Below, piece by piece: positions 10,003-18,818 of a stretch of 64,000 bases of DNA; position 1 is the stretch's first letter; every line of letters begins with the position of its first letter. The stretch comes from an uncultured Polaribacter sp. (GTDB lineage: Bacteria > Bacteroidota > Bacteroidia > Flavobacteriales > Flavobacteriaceae), in assembly GCA_947497755.1 (NCBI GenBank), contig CANMHT010000007.1:62001-126000 (forward strand). Direction: 5' to 3'. Both the position numbers and the translations under genes were made by a program. The notes under the pieces were generated by a model, which was not told where the DNA came from, did no database searches, and saw nothing but the letters and a program-made list of their open reading frames with translations.

Positions 10003-10644
10003 TTAGTGAGAAGCTAAATACTCAGCAGTTCCTTCTGCATTTGGTTTCATTGCATCTTCACCTTCTTGCCAGTTTGCAGGACAAACTTCTCCGTTCTTCT
10101 GTACGTGAGTATAAGCATCAATTAAACGTAAGTACTCATTTACATTTCTTCCTACAGGCATGTGGTTAATTCCTTCATGGAAAACCAATCCGTCTTCGTC
10201 AATTAAATAAGTAGCTCTATAAGTTACATTATCTCCTTCTACTTGAATTGTTTGTGTAGCTTCATCAAATTCCTCAGAAGTAATATCTAAAATTCCTAAA
10301 ATAGAAGATAAATTTCTGTTAGAATCTGCTAATAATGGATAAGTAACACCTTGGATTCCACCGTGATTTTTTGGTGTATTTAACCATGCAGAGTGTACTT
10401 CTGGAGTATCACAAGAAGCTCCAATTACAATTGTGTTTCTTTTTTCGAACTCACCCAAAGCAGCTTGAAAAGCGTGTAATTCTGTTGGACAAACAAATGT
10501 AAAGTCTTTTGGATACCAGAATAACAATACTTTTTTCTTGTTGTTAATTGCTTCTTCTAAAACATTTACTTTAAAAGTACTTGCTTTAGCATCCATTGCA
10601 TCTACGTTTAAATTTGGAAATTGTTTCCCTACTGCTGTAGCCAT
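10003..10644 (-). CDS. Typical 2-Cys peroxiredoxin (AhpC/Prx family)
   Basis: A 213-residue cytosolic thiol peroxidase that reduces H2O2 and organic hydroperoxides. The peroxidatic Cys is C52 in FTFVCPTE and the resolving Cys is C188 in GEVCPANW; both are intact. Length and C-terminal extension fit the AhpC/Prx1 class. It is monocistronic between two terminator/promoter regions. Thioredoxin reductase lies about 17 kb away in this window, and no AhpF is adjacent, so thioredoxin is the likely reductant. Confidence 0.95.
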   Translation of the reverse strand: MATAVGKQFPNLNVDAMDAKASTFKVNVLEEAINNKKKVLLFWYPKDFTFVCPTELHAFQAALGEFEKRNTIVIGASCDTPEVHSAWLNTPKNHGGIQGVTYPLLADSNRNLSSILGILDITSEEFDEATQTIQVEGDNVTYRATYLIDEDGLVFHEGINHMPVGRNVNEYLRLIDAYTHVQKNGEVCPANWQEGEDAMKPNAEGTAEYLASH

Positions 10645-10686
10645 TTTTATTATATTTTATGTATTAATATTCTTTTTTAACAGTTA

Positions 10687-10694
10687 CAAATATA
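10687..10694 (-). promoter_or_regulatory. -7 promoter element of the peroxiredoxin gene
   Basis: On the minus strand this reads TATATTTG, a full match to TAnnTTTG, about 43 bp before the start codon. No clear TTTG is found at the ideal -33 spacing. Confidence 0.5.
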
Positions 10695-10789
10695 CCACGC
10701 AAAACTCTTTAAAAGAAAAAAGTTGATGCTAATTTTTTATATTAACATCAACTTTACTTATAGTTAAATACTTTTTAAATCGATTAAAC

Positions 10790-11953
10790 TTATTTACTAG
10801 CAAATAAATTCACATCATTTTTAGAAACCTCATTTTCTCCTAAAATAATTAAACGCTCTACAACATTACGTAATTCTCTAATGTTTCCTGTCCAATCATA
10901 CTCTTGTAATAATTGTATTGCTTCTTTAGAAAAGGCTTTTTTTACACCACCTTGTTCTTCTGCAATCTTTTGCGAAAAGAAATCTACTAGTAATGGTATA
11001 TCTTCTCTTCGATCATTCAATGCCGGAACTTTAATTAAAATTACTGCCAATCTATGATATAAATCTTCTCTAAACTTTCCTTCAGCTATTTCCTTTTTTA
11101 AATCTTTATTGGTGGCAGCAACAACTCTAACATTTACCTTAATATCTTTATCAGATCCTACTCTAGAAATTCTATTTTCTTGTAGTGCACGCAATACTTT
11201 TGCTTGTGCAGACAAACTCATATCTCCAATTTCATCCAAGAAGATAGTACCTCCATTAGCTGCTTCAAACTTACCTGCTCTATCTTTATTTGCTCCTGTA
11301 AAAGATCCTTTTACATGTCCAAACAATTCACTTTCTATTAGTTCTGATGGAATTGCGGCACAGTTTACCTCAATCATTGGTGCTTTAGAACGATCTGATT
11401 TTTCATGCAACCAATGAGAAACCAACTCTTTACCTGTTCCGTTAGGTCCAGTAATTAATACTCTAGCATCAGTAGCCGCAACTTTTTCTATAATGTCTTT
11501 AATGTGAGTAATTGCTTTACTTTCACCAATCATTTCGTAGCTTTTACTCACCTTTTTCTTAAGTCGTTTGTTTTCTACAACCAACTCTTTTCTGTCTAAA
11601 GCATTTCGAACAGTATTTAACAACCTATTTAAATCTGGCGGTTTCGAAATATAATCAAACGCTCCTAAACGCATAGTATTCACAGCAGTTTCTAAATCTC
11701 CATGACCAGAAATCATCACAATTGGAATCTCTGGTTTTATTTTCTTGGCCTTTTCCAATACTTCTACTCCATCCATTTTAGGCATTTTAATATCACAAAA
11801 AACCAAATCATAATCATTATTCATAATCATTTCAATTCCTTGCAATCCATCTTCTGCCTCTTCTACATGATAAGCATCATTCTCTTCTGAGATGATTTTA
11901 CTTAATACTCTTCTAATAGCAGCCTCGTCTTCTATTATTAATATTTTACTCAT
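10790..11953 (-). CDS. Sigma-54-dependent response regulator without Fis DNA-binding domain
   Basis: A 387-residue NtrC-class protein: receiver domain (1-120, phospho-acceptor D54 in FCDIKMPKMDG), then an AAA+ domain with Walker A GPNGTGKE (169-176), sigma-54 contact loop GSFTGA (216-221), Walker B GTIFLDEIGD (235-244) and the arginine-rich sensor region. It stops at NDVNLFASK, just after the AAA+ lid, with no room for the usual Fis-type helix-turn-helix. It may therefore activate sigma-54 polymerase from solution or through a partner. No cognate kinase is adjacent. Signal and regulon unknown. Confidence 0.9.
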   Translation of the reverse strand: MSKILIIEDEAAIRRVLSKIISEENDAYHVEEAEDGLQGIEMIMNNDYDLVFCDIKMPKMDGVEVLEKAKKIKPEIPIVMISGHGDLETAVNTMRLGAFDYISKPPDLNRLLNTVRNALDRKELVVENKRLKKKVSKSYEMIGESKAITHIKDIIEKVAATDARVLITGPNGTGKELVSHWLHEKSDRSKAPMIEVNCAAIPSELIESELFGHVKGSFTGANKDRAGKFEAANGGTIFLDEIGDMSLSAQAKVLRALQENRISRVGSDKDIKVNVRVVAATNKDLKKEIAEGKFREDLYHRLAVILIKVPALNDRREDIPLLVDFFSQKIAEEQGGVKKAFSKEAIQLLQEYDWTGNIRELRNVVERLIILGENEVSKNDVNLFASK

Positions 11954-12043
11954 TCTTTTAGTAGTTAAAAGTTGTTATCATTTAAAATCTTTTTGCTGCT
12001 TAATTGGTTTCTACAATTTTCTATCCAAACTTTAGAAACTAAA

Positions 12044-13369
12044 TTAGCCGTTATATTTTATCCATTTCCATAGATCTTTATAGGTTGGTTTTTTACCGTA
12101 CATTAAGATTCCTACACGATAAATTTTAGCAGCAAACCAAACCATAAACACAAAGGTAAACAATAATAATGCCATAGAAATTACAATCTCATACCAAGGA
12201 ACTCCAAAAGGTACTCTCATTAACATTACTATTGGAGAAGTAAACGGAATCATTGAAAAAACGGTAGAAATTGGTCCATGTGGATCATTAATTACAGTTG
12301 CAAATCCAATATAAACTCCCAAAATTAACGGCAACATTATTGGCAGCATAAATTGTTGCGTATCTGTTTCACTATCTACTGCGGCACCCACTGCTGCAAA
12401 CAAAGAACTATATAAGAAAAAACCTCCTAAAAAGTAAAAGATAAACAACATAAAAATAGTTACCAGCGGTAATCTAAAAAATTCTTGAATCAATGTTTGC
12501 ATGGTTCCTACATCTGCTGCTTCTTTCATAGCAGCAACCTGTTCAGCAGATAATCTTGCTGATTGCATTTCTGCCATATCCACTCCAAAAACAGAAGAGG
12601 AAACAATACTTAAAATCAATAAGATAATTCCCCAAATACAAAACTGTAATAACCCTGCAGATGCATTTCCTATAATTTTCCCTAGCATTAATTGGAAAGG
12701 TTTTACAGAAGAAACAATTACTTCTATAATTCTGCTTGTTTTTTCTTCAATAACACTTCGCATTACAGAAGTACCGTAAATCATTACAAACATCATTAAT
12801 AAATAACCTGCTATAGCGCCAACACCAATTTTTAATCCATTGATTAACTTAGAAGATTCTTCTCCAGAAAAATTATACATTTTAATCGTAGAATTAATTT
12901 TAGAAGCTTCTATTTTCTCTATATCAATTCCAAATGTATCTAGTTTTAAGTTTCTTAATTTTGATTCTACTTTATTTTCTAAACCTCCTATTACTGACAT
13001 ACTTGGCGACTCTTTAGAATAAAACTCTATCGATTTTGCCAAAGCTTCAATATTTTCTTTTTTCGGAATGTATAATACACCATAATAATCTCCTGCTTCT
13101 ACTTTCTTCTTGGTCTCTTCAATTCCTAATGCAGAATAGTCAGAATATTGAAATGTTTTGGTGTTTTTAAAATCGTTTTTAGCAAACAACTTATACTCAT
13201 CTACATATACTATTTTCTTTATCTTTTCGTCGTTCTTTTTGCTTAAAAAGAATACTAAAAAACCAATTCCAACCATTAATAGCGGACTTAAAAATGTCAT
13301 TACTATAAATGACTTATTCTTAATCTTTGCTAAGAACTCTCTCTTTATTATTAACTGTAATTTCTTCAT
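12044..13369 (-). CDS. ABC-2-type transporter permease (NatB-like)
   Basis: A 441-residue inner-membrane protein: N-terminal membrane segment after a basic stretch (FIVMTFLSPLLMVGIGFLVFFL), a large extracytoplasmic domain (about 45-175), then five or six membrane segments with the ABC-2 motif EEKTSRIIEVIVSSVKPFQL. It lies 3 bp downstream of its ATPase on the same strand. NatAB systems export Na+ or small compounds; substrate is not visible here. Confidence 0.88.
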   Translation of the reverse strand: MKKLQLIIKREFLAKIKNKSFIVMTFLSPLLMVGIGFLVFFLSKKNDEKIKKIVYVDEYKLFAKNDFKNTKTFQYSDYSALGIEETKKKVEAGDYYGVLYIPKKENIEALAKSIEFYSKESPSMSVIGGLENKVESKLRNLKLDTFGIDIEKIEASKINSTIKMYNFSGEESSKLINGLKIGVGAIAGYLLMMFVMIYGTSVMRSVIEEKTSRIIEVIVSSVKPFQLMLGKIIGNASAGLLQFCIWGIILLILSIVSSSVFGVDMAEMQSARLSAEQVAAMKEAADVGTMQTLIQEFFRLPLVTIFMLFIFYFLGGFFLYSSLFAAVGAAVDSETDTQQFMLPIMLPLILGVYIGFATVINDPHGPISTVFSMIPFTSPIVMLMRVPFGVPWYEIVISMALLLFTFVFMVWFAAKIYRVGILMYGKKPTYKDLWKWIKYNG

Positions 13370-13372
13370 CTC

Positions 13373-14302
13373 TTAGCTGTTTTGGTTTACTGCTTGAATA
13401 AAAATATCATTTGCACTTGGTACAATTTCTAAAAAGTGCTGTACATCTCCATAATTAGATAAAGCGGCTAATAAATTGTTTGGAGATTCTCCTTTCGGAA
13501 TTTGAACATTCAGTGTCAATCCCTCATCTAACATCACATATTCTGATGGAGATGTTGTGTACTTTTCTTTTAAGAAATTTGCTGCCTTATCAGCATTTGG
13601 TGTTTTTAATCCTATCTGAAAAGTATTGCTTCTAAATTGCCTTTTAATATCATCTAATTTTCCATCAATAATTTTATTAGATTTATTTATCAAAGCAATA
13701 TAGTCACACATTTCTTCTACCGACTCCATTCTATGAGTAGAAAAGATAATGGTTGCTCCTTCATCTCTTAATTGTAAAATTTCTTTTGCTATTAATTGAG
13801 CATTGATTGGATCAAATCCTGAGAAAGGCTCATCAAAAATCAACAATTTAGGCTGATGCAAAACAGTAACAATAAATTGTACTTTTTGTGCCATTCCCTT
13901 GGATAGTTCTTCAATTTTTTTATCCCACCAAGCAGCAATATCAAATTTGTCAAACCAATACTGCAAACGCTTTTTAGCTTCTGTTTTTGTTAATCCTTTT
14001 AATTGCGCTAAGTACAAAGCTTGTTCTCCAACCTTCATACTTTTATACAATCCTCTTTCTTCTGGTAAATAACCAATATGCTCAACATCATTTGGAGCTA
14101 ATGGTTTTCCATCGAGTAAAATTGTACCGCTATCTGGTAATGTAATTTGATTTATAATACGTATCAAGGACGTTTTTCCTGCACCATTTGGTCCTAGCAA
14201 ACCAAAAACACTTCCTTTCGGAATCGTTAATGACACATCGTTTAATGCAGTATATTCTCCATACTTCTTTACTACATTATTAATTTCTAATAAGTTATTC
14301 AT
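13373..14302 (-). CDS. ABC transporter ATP-binding protein (NatA-like)
   Basis: A 309-residue ATPase with Walker A GPNGAGKT, signature ELSKGMAQKVQ, Walker B LLIFDEPFSG and switch His in STHRMESVEEM. The C-terminal DUF4162-type extension (about 215-309) is typical of NatA. It is the first gene of a two-gene operon with the permease that follows. It powers export through that permease; substrate unknown. Confidence 0.92.
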   Translation of the reverse strand: MNNLLEINNVVKKYGEYTALNDVSLTIPKGSVFGLLGPNGAGKTSLIRIINQITLPDSGTILLDGKPLAPNDVEHIGYLPEERGLYKSMKVGEQALYLAQLKGLTKTEAKKRLQYWFDKFDIAAWWDKKIEELSKGMAQKVQFIVTVLHQPKLLIFDEPFSGFDPINAQLIAKEILQLRDEGATIIFSTHRMESVEEMCDYIALINKSNKIIDGKLDDIKRQFRSNTFQIGLKTPNADKAANFLKEKYTTSPSEYVMLDEGLTLNVQIPKGESPNNLLAALSNYGDVQHFLEIVPSANDIFIQAVNQNS

Positions 14303-14445
14303 TGGTTGACAACATTTATTAATTGGAAAGCTTTACTACTTTCACTTAGAGCAAACTTAGTAATATTCTTTTACCTACTATTGATTATTTCACAAGAATA
14401 TTAGTACTCTTCCACTCGAAAATATTACAGTAATGTTAAATTTTT

Positions 14446-14461
14446 ATTATGCATGCATAAT
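14446..14461. promoter_or_regulatory. Upstream palindromic operator of the fatty-acid degradation operon
   Basis: ATTATGCATGCATAAT is a perfect 16-bp palindrome. A second copy of its core is centred 30 bp downstream, about three helical turns away. It sits upstream of the -7 element and is a likely site for the MarR regulator encoded next. Confidence 0.7.
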
Positions 14462-14477
14462 TTTTTTTACAATTTAC

Positions 14478-14489
14478 TATGCATGCATA
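14478..14489. promoter_or_regulatory. Downstream palindromic operator of the fatty-acid degradation operon
   Basis: TATGCATGCATA, a perfect 12-bp palindrome identical to the core of the first operator, overlaps the expected -33 region of the promoter whose -7 element is at 14501. Binding here would block RNA polymerase. Confidence 0.7.
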
Positions 14490-14500
14490 ATATTTTTTTA

Positions 14501-14508
14501 TAACTTTG
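14501..14508 (+). promoter_or_regulatory. -7 promoter element of the MarR/fad operon
   Basis: TAACTTTG matches TAnnTTTG. The expected transcription start, 5-7 bp downstream, coincides with the ATG at 14514, so the first transcript may be leaderless. Confidence 0.6.
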
Positions 14509-14513
14509 GAAAC

Positions 14514-14975
14514 ATGGATAAAAGCCTATCAATAGATCATCAACTTAGAGCAACTTGGCAAGCTGTTGCAAAATTATACAATGAACAAGCTGCCAAACAT
14601 GATAGTACAATGGCAACTGCCTTTGTTTTATTAAATATAGATTATGAGAATGGAACACCATCAACAGCTTTGGGACCATTAATGGGAATGGAGCCAACTA
14701 GTCTTTCTCGTATTTTAAAATCTATGGAAGATAAAGGAGCAATAAGTAGAGAGAAAAACCCAGAAGATGGTAGAAGTGTTATCATCAAATTAACAGATTA
14801 TGGGAAAGAAATGAGAGAGATTTCTAAAGAATCTGTATATCAATTTAATAATGTAGTGAGAGATCATGTTACTAAAGAAGAACTAGAAAACTTTTTTAAA
14901 GTAACAAAAACCATAAATAAATTAATTGCAGACAAAAAGATTTATGAAAAATCGAATGTCAAGCTAAATAAATAA
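14514..14975 (+). CDS. MarR-family transcriptional regulator of beta-oxidation
   Basis: A 153-residue winged-helix repressor. I start at the ATG at 14514 because an upstream in-frame ATG (14433) would translate through the operators and the -7 element. The helix-turn-helix (PLMGMEPTSLSRILKSMEDKG) and wing (REKNPEDGRSVIIKLT) are clear. The stop lies 5 bp before the fadB-like gene, and two identical palindromes precede the gene, so it most likely represses itself and the beta-oxidation genes, with an acyl-CoA as probable inducer. The effector is inferred from context. Confidence 0.88.
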   Translation: MDKSLSIDHQLRATWQAVAKLYNEQAAKHDSTMATAFVLLNIDYENGTPSTALGPLMGMEPTSLSRILKSMEDKGAISREKNPEDGRSVIIKLTDYGKEMREISKESVYQFNNVVRDHVTKEELENFFKVTKTINKLIADKKIYEKSNVKLNK

Positions 14976-14980
14976 TACAA

Positions 14981-17386
14981 ATGACTAGAAGAATTAAAAA
15001 AGTAGCCATCATTGGTTCTGGAATTATGGGAAGCGGAATTGCTTGTCATTTTGCTAATATTGGTGTGGAAGTACTTTTATTAGACATTGTTCCTAGAGAG
15101 TTAAATGATAAAGAAAAAGCAGCTGGACTTACTTTAGAAGACAAAGTTGTTCGTAATAGATTGGTAAATGATGCCTTAAAAGCATCGTTAAAATCTAAAC
15201 CGTCTCCAATTTATTCTCAAAAATTTGCCGATAGAATTACAACTGGTAATATTGATGATGACTTGCATTTAATAAAAGATGTTGACTGGATTATGGAAGT
15301 GGTAGTAGAACGTCTTGACATTAAACAACAGGTTTTTGAAAAAATCGAAAAATACAGAACTCCTGGAACTATTATATCTTCTAATACATCCGGAATTCCG
15401 ATTCAATTTATGAATCAAGGAAGAAGTGAAGATTTTCAGCAACATTTTGCCGTTACTCACTTTTTCAATCCACCTAGGTATTTAAAACTATTCGAAGTGG
15501 TTCCCGGACCAAATTGTAAACAAGAAATTACTGATTTCTTAATGGAGTATGGTTCTAAATTCTTAGGAAAAACATCTGTTTTAGCAAAAGATACACCTGC
15601 ATTTATTGGAAATAGAATTGGTATTTTCGGAATCCAATCTTTATTTCACCAAGTAAAAGAATTAGGATTAACTGTAGAAGAAGTAGATAAATTAACTGGT
15701 CCAGTAATTGGACGACCTAAATCAGCAACTTTTAGAACTGTAGATGTTGTTGGACTAGATACGTTGGTACATGTAGCTAACGGAATTTATGAGAATTGTC
15801 CAAACGATGAAGCTCATGAACTATTTAAACTACCTGAATTTATTAATACCATGGTAGAAAACAAATGGTTGGGTAGTAAAACAAAACAAGGTTTTTATAA
15901 GAAAACGGTTAATGCTGAAGGAAAAAAAGAAATCCTAACCTTAGATTTAGATACTTTAGAATATCGTTCTAAAAAAAGAGCAAAATTTGCCACTTTAGAA
16001 CTTACAAAAACGATAGATAAACCTATTGATCGCTTTAAAATATTAGTAGGTGGTAAAGACAAAGCTGGTGAATTCTACAGAAAGAATTTTGCTGCTATGT
16101 TTGCCTATGTTTCTAATCGTATTCCAGAAATTTCTGATGAAGTTTATAGAATTGATGATGCAATGAAAGCTGGTTTTGGTTGGGAAAATGGTCCGTTTGA
16201 AATTTGGGATGCTATTGGTGTTGTCAAAGGTTTAGAAATTATGAAAGCAGAAGGTGTAACCCCTGCTTCATGGGTACAAGAAATGATAGATAGCGGTAAC
16301 GATTCTTTTTATACTGTTAAAAATGGAGCTACCTATTATTATGATATTCCTTCGAAAACACAAACTAAAAAACCAGGGCAAGATGCATTCATTATTTTAG
16401 ATAATATTCGCAAGTCTAACCAAGTATTTAAAAACTCTGGAGTAGTTATTGAAGATTTAGGAGACGGAATTTTAAACTGTGAATTCCAATCTAAAATGAA
16501 TACCATTGGCGGTGATGTATTAGCAGGATTAAACAAAGCTGTTGACTTAGCTGAAAAAGATTTTCAAGGTTTAGTTATCGGAAATCAAGGAGCAAACTTT
16601 TCTGTTGGTGCTAATATTGGAATGATTTTTATGATGGCCGTTGAGCAAGAATATGACGAATTGAATATGGCAATTAAATATTTCCAAGATACTATGATGC
16701 GTATGAGATACTCATCAATTCCAACGATTGCTGCTCCACATGGAATGACTTTAGGTGGTGGATGTGAGTTATCTATGCATGCTGATAAAGTGATTGCTGC
16801 AGCCGAGACTTATATTGGATTGGTAGAGTTTGGTGTTGGAGTAATTCCTGGTGGTGGTGGTTCTAAAGAAATGGCATTAAGAGCACAAGATCTTTTCCAC
16901 AAAGGAGATGTGCAGTTAAACATTTTACAAGAACATTTCTTAACAATTGGAATGGCAAAAGTTGCAACCTCTGCTTATGAAGCTTTTGATTTAGGAATTT
17001 TACAAAAAGGAAAAGACATTGTCGTTGTAAATAAAGATCGTCAAATAGCAGAAGCTAAAAAGCATGCACTTTTATTAGCAGATGCGGGGTATACTCAGCC
17101 TGTTAAACGTAAAGATGTATTAGTTCTTGGGAAACAAGCTTTGGGAATGTTCTTAGTTGGAACAGATTCTATGGAAGCTGCAAATTATATCTCAGAACAT
17201 GATCAGAAAATTGCAAATAAACTAGCATATGTTATGGCTGGTGGAGACTTATCTGAACCAACAAAAGTTTCTGAACAATATTTATTAGATATAGAAAGAG
17301 AAGCTTTCTTGAGTTTGTGTACAGAAAGAAAAACATTAGAGCGAATCCAACATATGTTAAAAACAGGGAAACCTCTTCGTAATTAA
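14981..17386 (+). CDS. Fatty oxidation enzyme: 3-hydroxyacyl-CoA dehydrogenase / enoyl-CoA hydratase
   Basis: An 801-residue bifunctional enzyme. The N-terminal half is the NAD-dependent 3-hydroxyacyl-CoA dehydrogenase, with dinucleotide fold VAIIGSGIMGSGIACHFA and HFFNPPRYLKLFEVVPG; a second dehydrogenase C-domain follows. The C-terminal part (about 495-700) is crotonase-like, with oxyanion-hole and catalytic segments around GMTLGGGCELSMHAD and VEFGVGVIPGGGGSKE. This order is reversed relative to E. coli FadB and matches the family in Bacteroidota. It performs steps 2 and 3 of beta-oxidation and is followed by thiolase and acyl-CoA dehydrogenase genes on the same strand. Confidence 0.95.
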   Translation: MTRRIKKVAIIGSGIMGSGIACHFANIGVEVLLLDIVPRELNDKEKAAGLTLEDKVVRNRLVNDALKASLKSKPSPIYSQKFADRITTGNIDDDLHLIKDVDWIMEVVVERLDIKQQVFEKIEKYRTPGTIISSNTSGIPIQFMNQGRSEDFQQHFAVTHFFNPPRYLKLFEVVPGPNCKQEITDFLMEYGSKFLGKTSVLAKDTPAFIGNRIGIFGIQSLFHQVKELGLTVEEVDKLTGPVIGRPKSATFRTVDVVGLDTLVHVANGIYENCPNDEAHELFKLPEFINTMVENKWLGSKTKQGFYKKTVNAEGKKEILTLDLDTLEYRSKKRAKFATLELTKTIDKPIDRFKILVGGKDKAGEFYRKNFAAMFAYVSNRIPEISDEVYRIDDAMKAGFGWENGPFEIWDAIGVVKGLEIMKAEGVTPASWVQEMIDSGNDSFYTVKNGATYYYDIPSKTQTKKPGQDAFIILDNIRKSNQVFKNSGVVIEDLGDGILNCEFQSKMNTIGGDVLAGLNKAVDLAEKDFQGLVIGNQGANFSVGANIGMIFMMAVEQEYDELNMAIKYFQDTMMRMRYSSIPTIAAPHGMTLGGGCELSMHADKVIAAAETYIGLVEFGVGVIPGGGGSKEMALRAQDLFHKGDVQLNILQEHFLTIGMAKVATSAYEAFDLGILQKGKDIVVVNKDRQIAEAKKHALLLADAGYTQPVKRKDVLVLGKQALGMFLVGTDSMEAANYISEHDQKIANKLAYVMAGGDLSEPTKVSEQYLLDIEREAFLSLCTERKTLERIQHMLKTGKPLRN

Positions 17387-17401
17387 AATTACTAAACGAT
17401 T

Positions 17402-17479
17402 TGCCTTTAGCAATTTGCTATTGGCAGTTTTAAGATATAAAATTTAGATGCTAGAAGCCAAAAGCTAATAGCCAAAAGC
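17402..17479. repeat. Degenerate GCCAAAAGC / GCTAATAGC intergenic repeat
   Basis: GCCAAAAGC occurs twice within 25 bp (AGAAGCCAAAAGCTAATAGCC then AAAAGC) and is opposed by TAGCAATTTGCTATTGGC just upstream, giving a loose inverted arrangement. It lies between two genes of the fad operon and contains no gene. Confidence 0.5.
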
Positions 17480-17486
17480 ATAAAAG

Positions 17487-18677
17487 ATGAAAACAGCATA
17501 TATAGTAAAAGCATATAGAACCGCAGTAGGTAAAGCTCCTAAAGGTGTGTTCCGTTTTAAAAGAACTGATGAACTGGCTGCAGAAACCATCAAATATATG
17601 ATGGACGAGTTACCAAACTTTGATAAAACTCGTATTGACGACGTAATTGTTGGTAATGCAATGCCAGAAGGATCGCAAGGATTAAACATGGGTAGATTAA
17701 TCTCTTTAATGGGATTAAATATTGTTGATGTTCCTGGAGTTACAGTAAATCGTTTTTGCTCTTCGGGATTAGAAACAATTGCAATGGCAGCAGCTAAAAT
17801 TCAAGCCGGAATGGCAGATTGTATTATTGCTGGTGGTGCAGAAAGTATGAGTTCGGTTCCTATGACAGGTTTTAAACCTGAGCTGAATTATGATTTGGTA
17901 AATAACGGACATGAAGAATATTATTGGGGAATGGGAAATACTGCTGAAGCCGTAGCCAATCAATTCAATGTATCTAGAGAAGATCAAGATGAATTTGCCT
18001 ACAATTCTCATATGAAAGCACTAAAAGCTCAAGCAGAAGATCGCTTTCAAGATCAAATTGTACCAATAACAGTAAATCAAACATACATTGACGCTAACGG
18101 TAAAAAAGCTACTAAATCTTATACTGTTACAAAAGATGAAGGTCCAAGAAAAGGAACTAACAAAGAAGCTTTAGCCAAATTAAGAGCTGTATTTGCACAA
18201 GGTGGAAGCGTAACTGCTGGTAACTCTTCTCAGATGAGTGATGGAGCAGCTTTTGTATTGGTGATGAGCGAAGAAATGGTAAAAGAATTAAACATAGAAC
18301 CTATTGCTCGTATGGTGAACTATGCCGCTGCTGGTGTAGAACCAAGAATTATGGGAATAGGTCCAGTTGCTGCAATTCCAAAAGCTTTAAAACAAGCTGG
18401 ATTAGCACAAAAAGATATTGAATTAATTGAATTGAATGAAGCCTTTGCTTCTCAATCTCTAGCAGTGATTCGTGAGTTAGATTTAAATCAAGACATTGTA
18501 AATGTCAATGGTGGTGCTATTGCTCTTGGTCATCCTTTGGGATGTACCGGAGCAAAACTATCAGTACAATTATTTGACGAAATGCGTAAAAGAGAAATGA
18601 CTGGAAAATACGGAATGGTAACTATGTGTGTTGGTACTGGTCAAGGAGCAGCTGGAATATTTGAATTCTTGAAATAA
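17487..18677 (+). CDS. fadA: Acetyl-CoA C-acyltransferase (thiolase)
   Basis: A 396-residue thiolase that cleaves 3-ketoacyl-CoA, the last beta-oxidation step. The nucleophilic Cys is C91 in VNRFCSSG; the His/Cys active-site blocks are GGAIALGHPLGCTGAK and MCVGTGQGAA. Length is standard. It follows the hydratase/dehydrogenase gene after 100 bp that holds a short repeat, and precedes an acyl-CoA dehydrogenase, so all four genes probably share MarR control. Confidence 0.93.
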   Translation: MKTAYIVKAYRTAVGKAPKGVFRFKRTDELAAETIKYMMDELPNFDKTRIDDVIVGNAMPEGSQGLNMGRLISLMGLNIVDVPGVTVNRFCSSGLETIAMAAAKIQAGMADCIIAGGAESMSSVPMTGFKPELNYDLVNNGHEEYYWGMGNTAEAVANQFNVSREDQDEFAYNSHMKALKAQAEDRFQDQIVPITVNQTYIDANGKKATKSYTVTKDEGPRKGTNKEALAKLRAVFAQGGSVTAGNSSQMSDGAAFVLVMSEEMVKELNIEPIARMVNYAAAGVEPRIMGIGPVAAIPKALKQAGLAQKDIELIELNEAFASQSLAVIRELDLNQDIVNVNGGAIALGHPLGCTGAKLSVQLFDEMRKREMTGKYGMVTMCVGTGQGAAGIFEFLK

Positions 18678-18818
18678 GAAAAAGAGCAGAGAAAAAGAAT
18701 ATAATTTAAAAATACCTGAAGAAAAAATAGAAGAATCCCTAAGAATAACTCTGAGGTTTCAAAATAGTCTTATTTAAGTCTACTTTCTATTTTCTTTCTT
18801 CTATAATCTAGACTAAAT

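Noticed and set aside
11109-11417. Plus-strand ORF opposite the sigma-54 regulator
   Set aside because: Shadow of the strongly conserved AAA+ domain on the other strand.
14433-14513. N-terminal extension of the MarR regulator
   Set aside because: It would translate through both palindromic operators and the -7 element.
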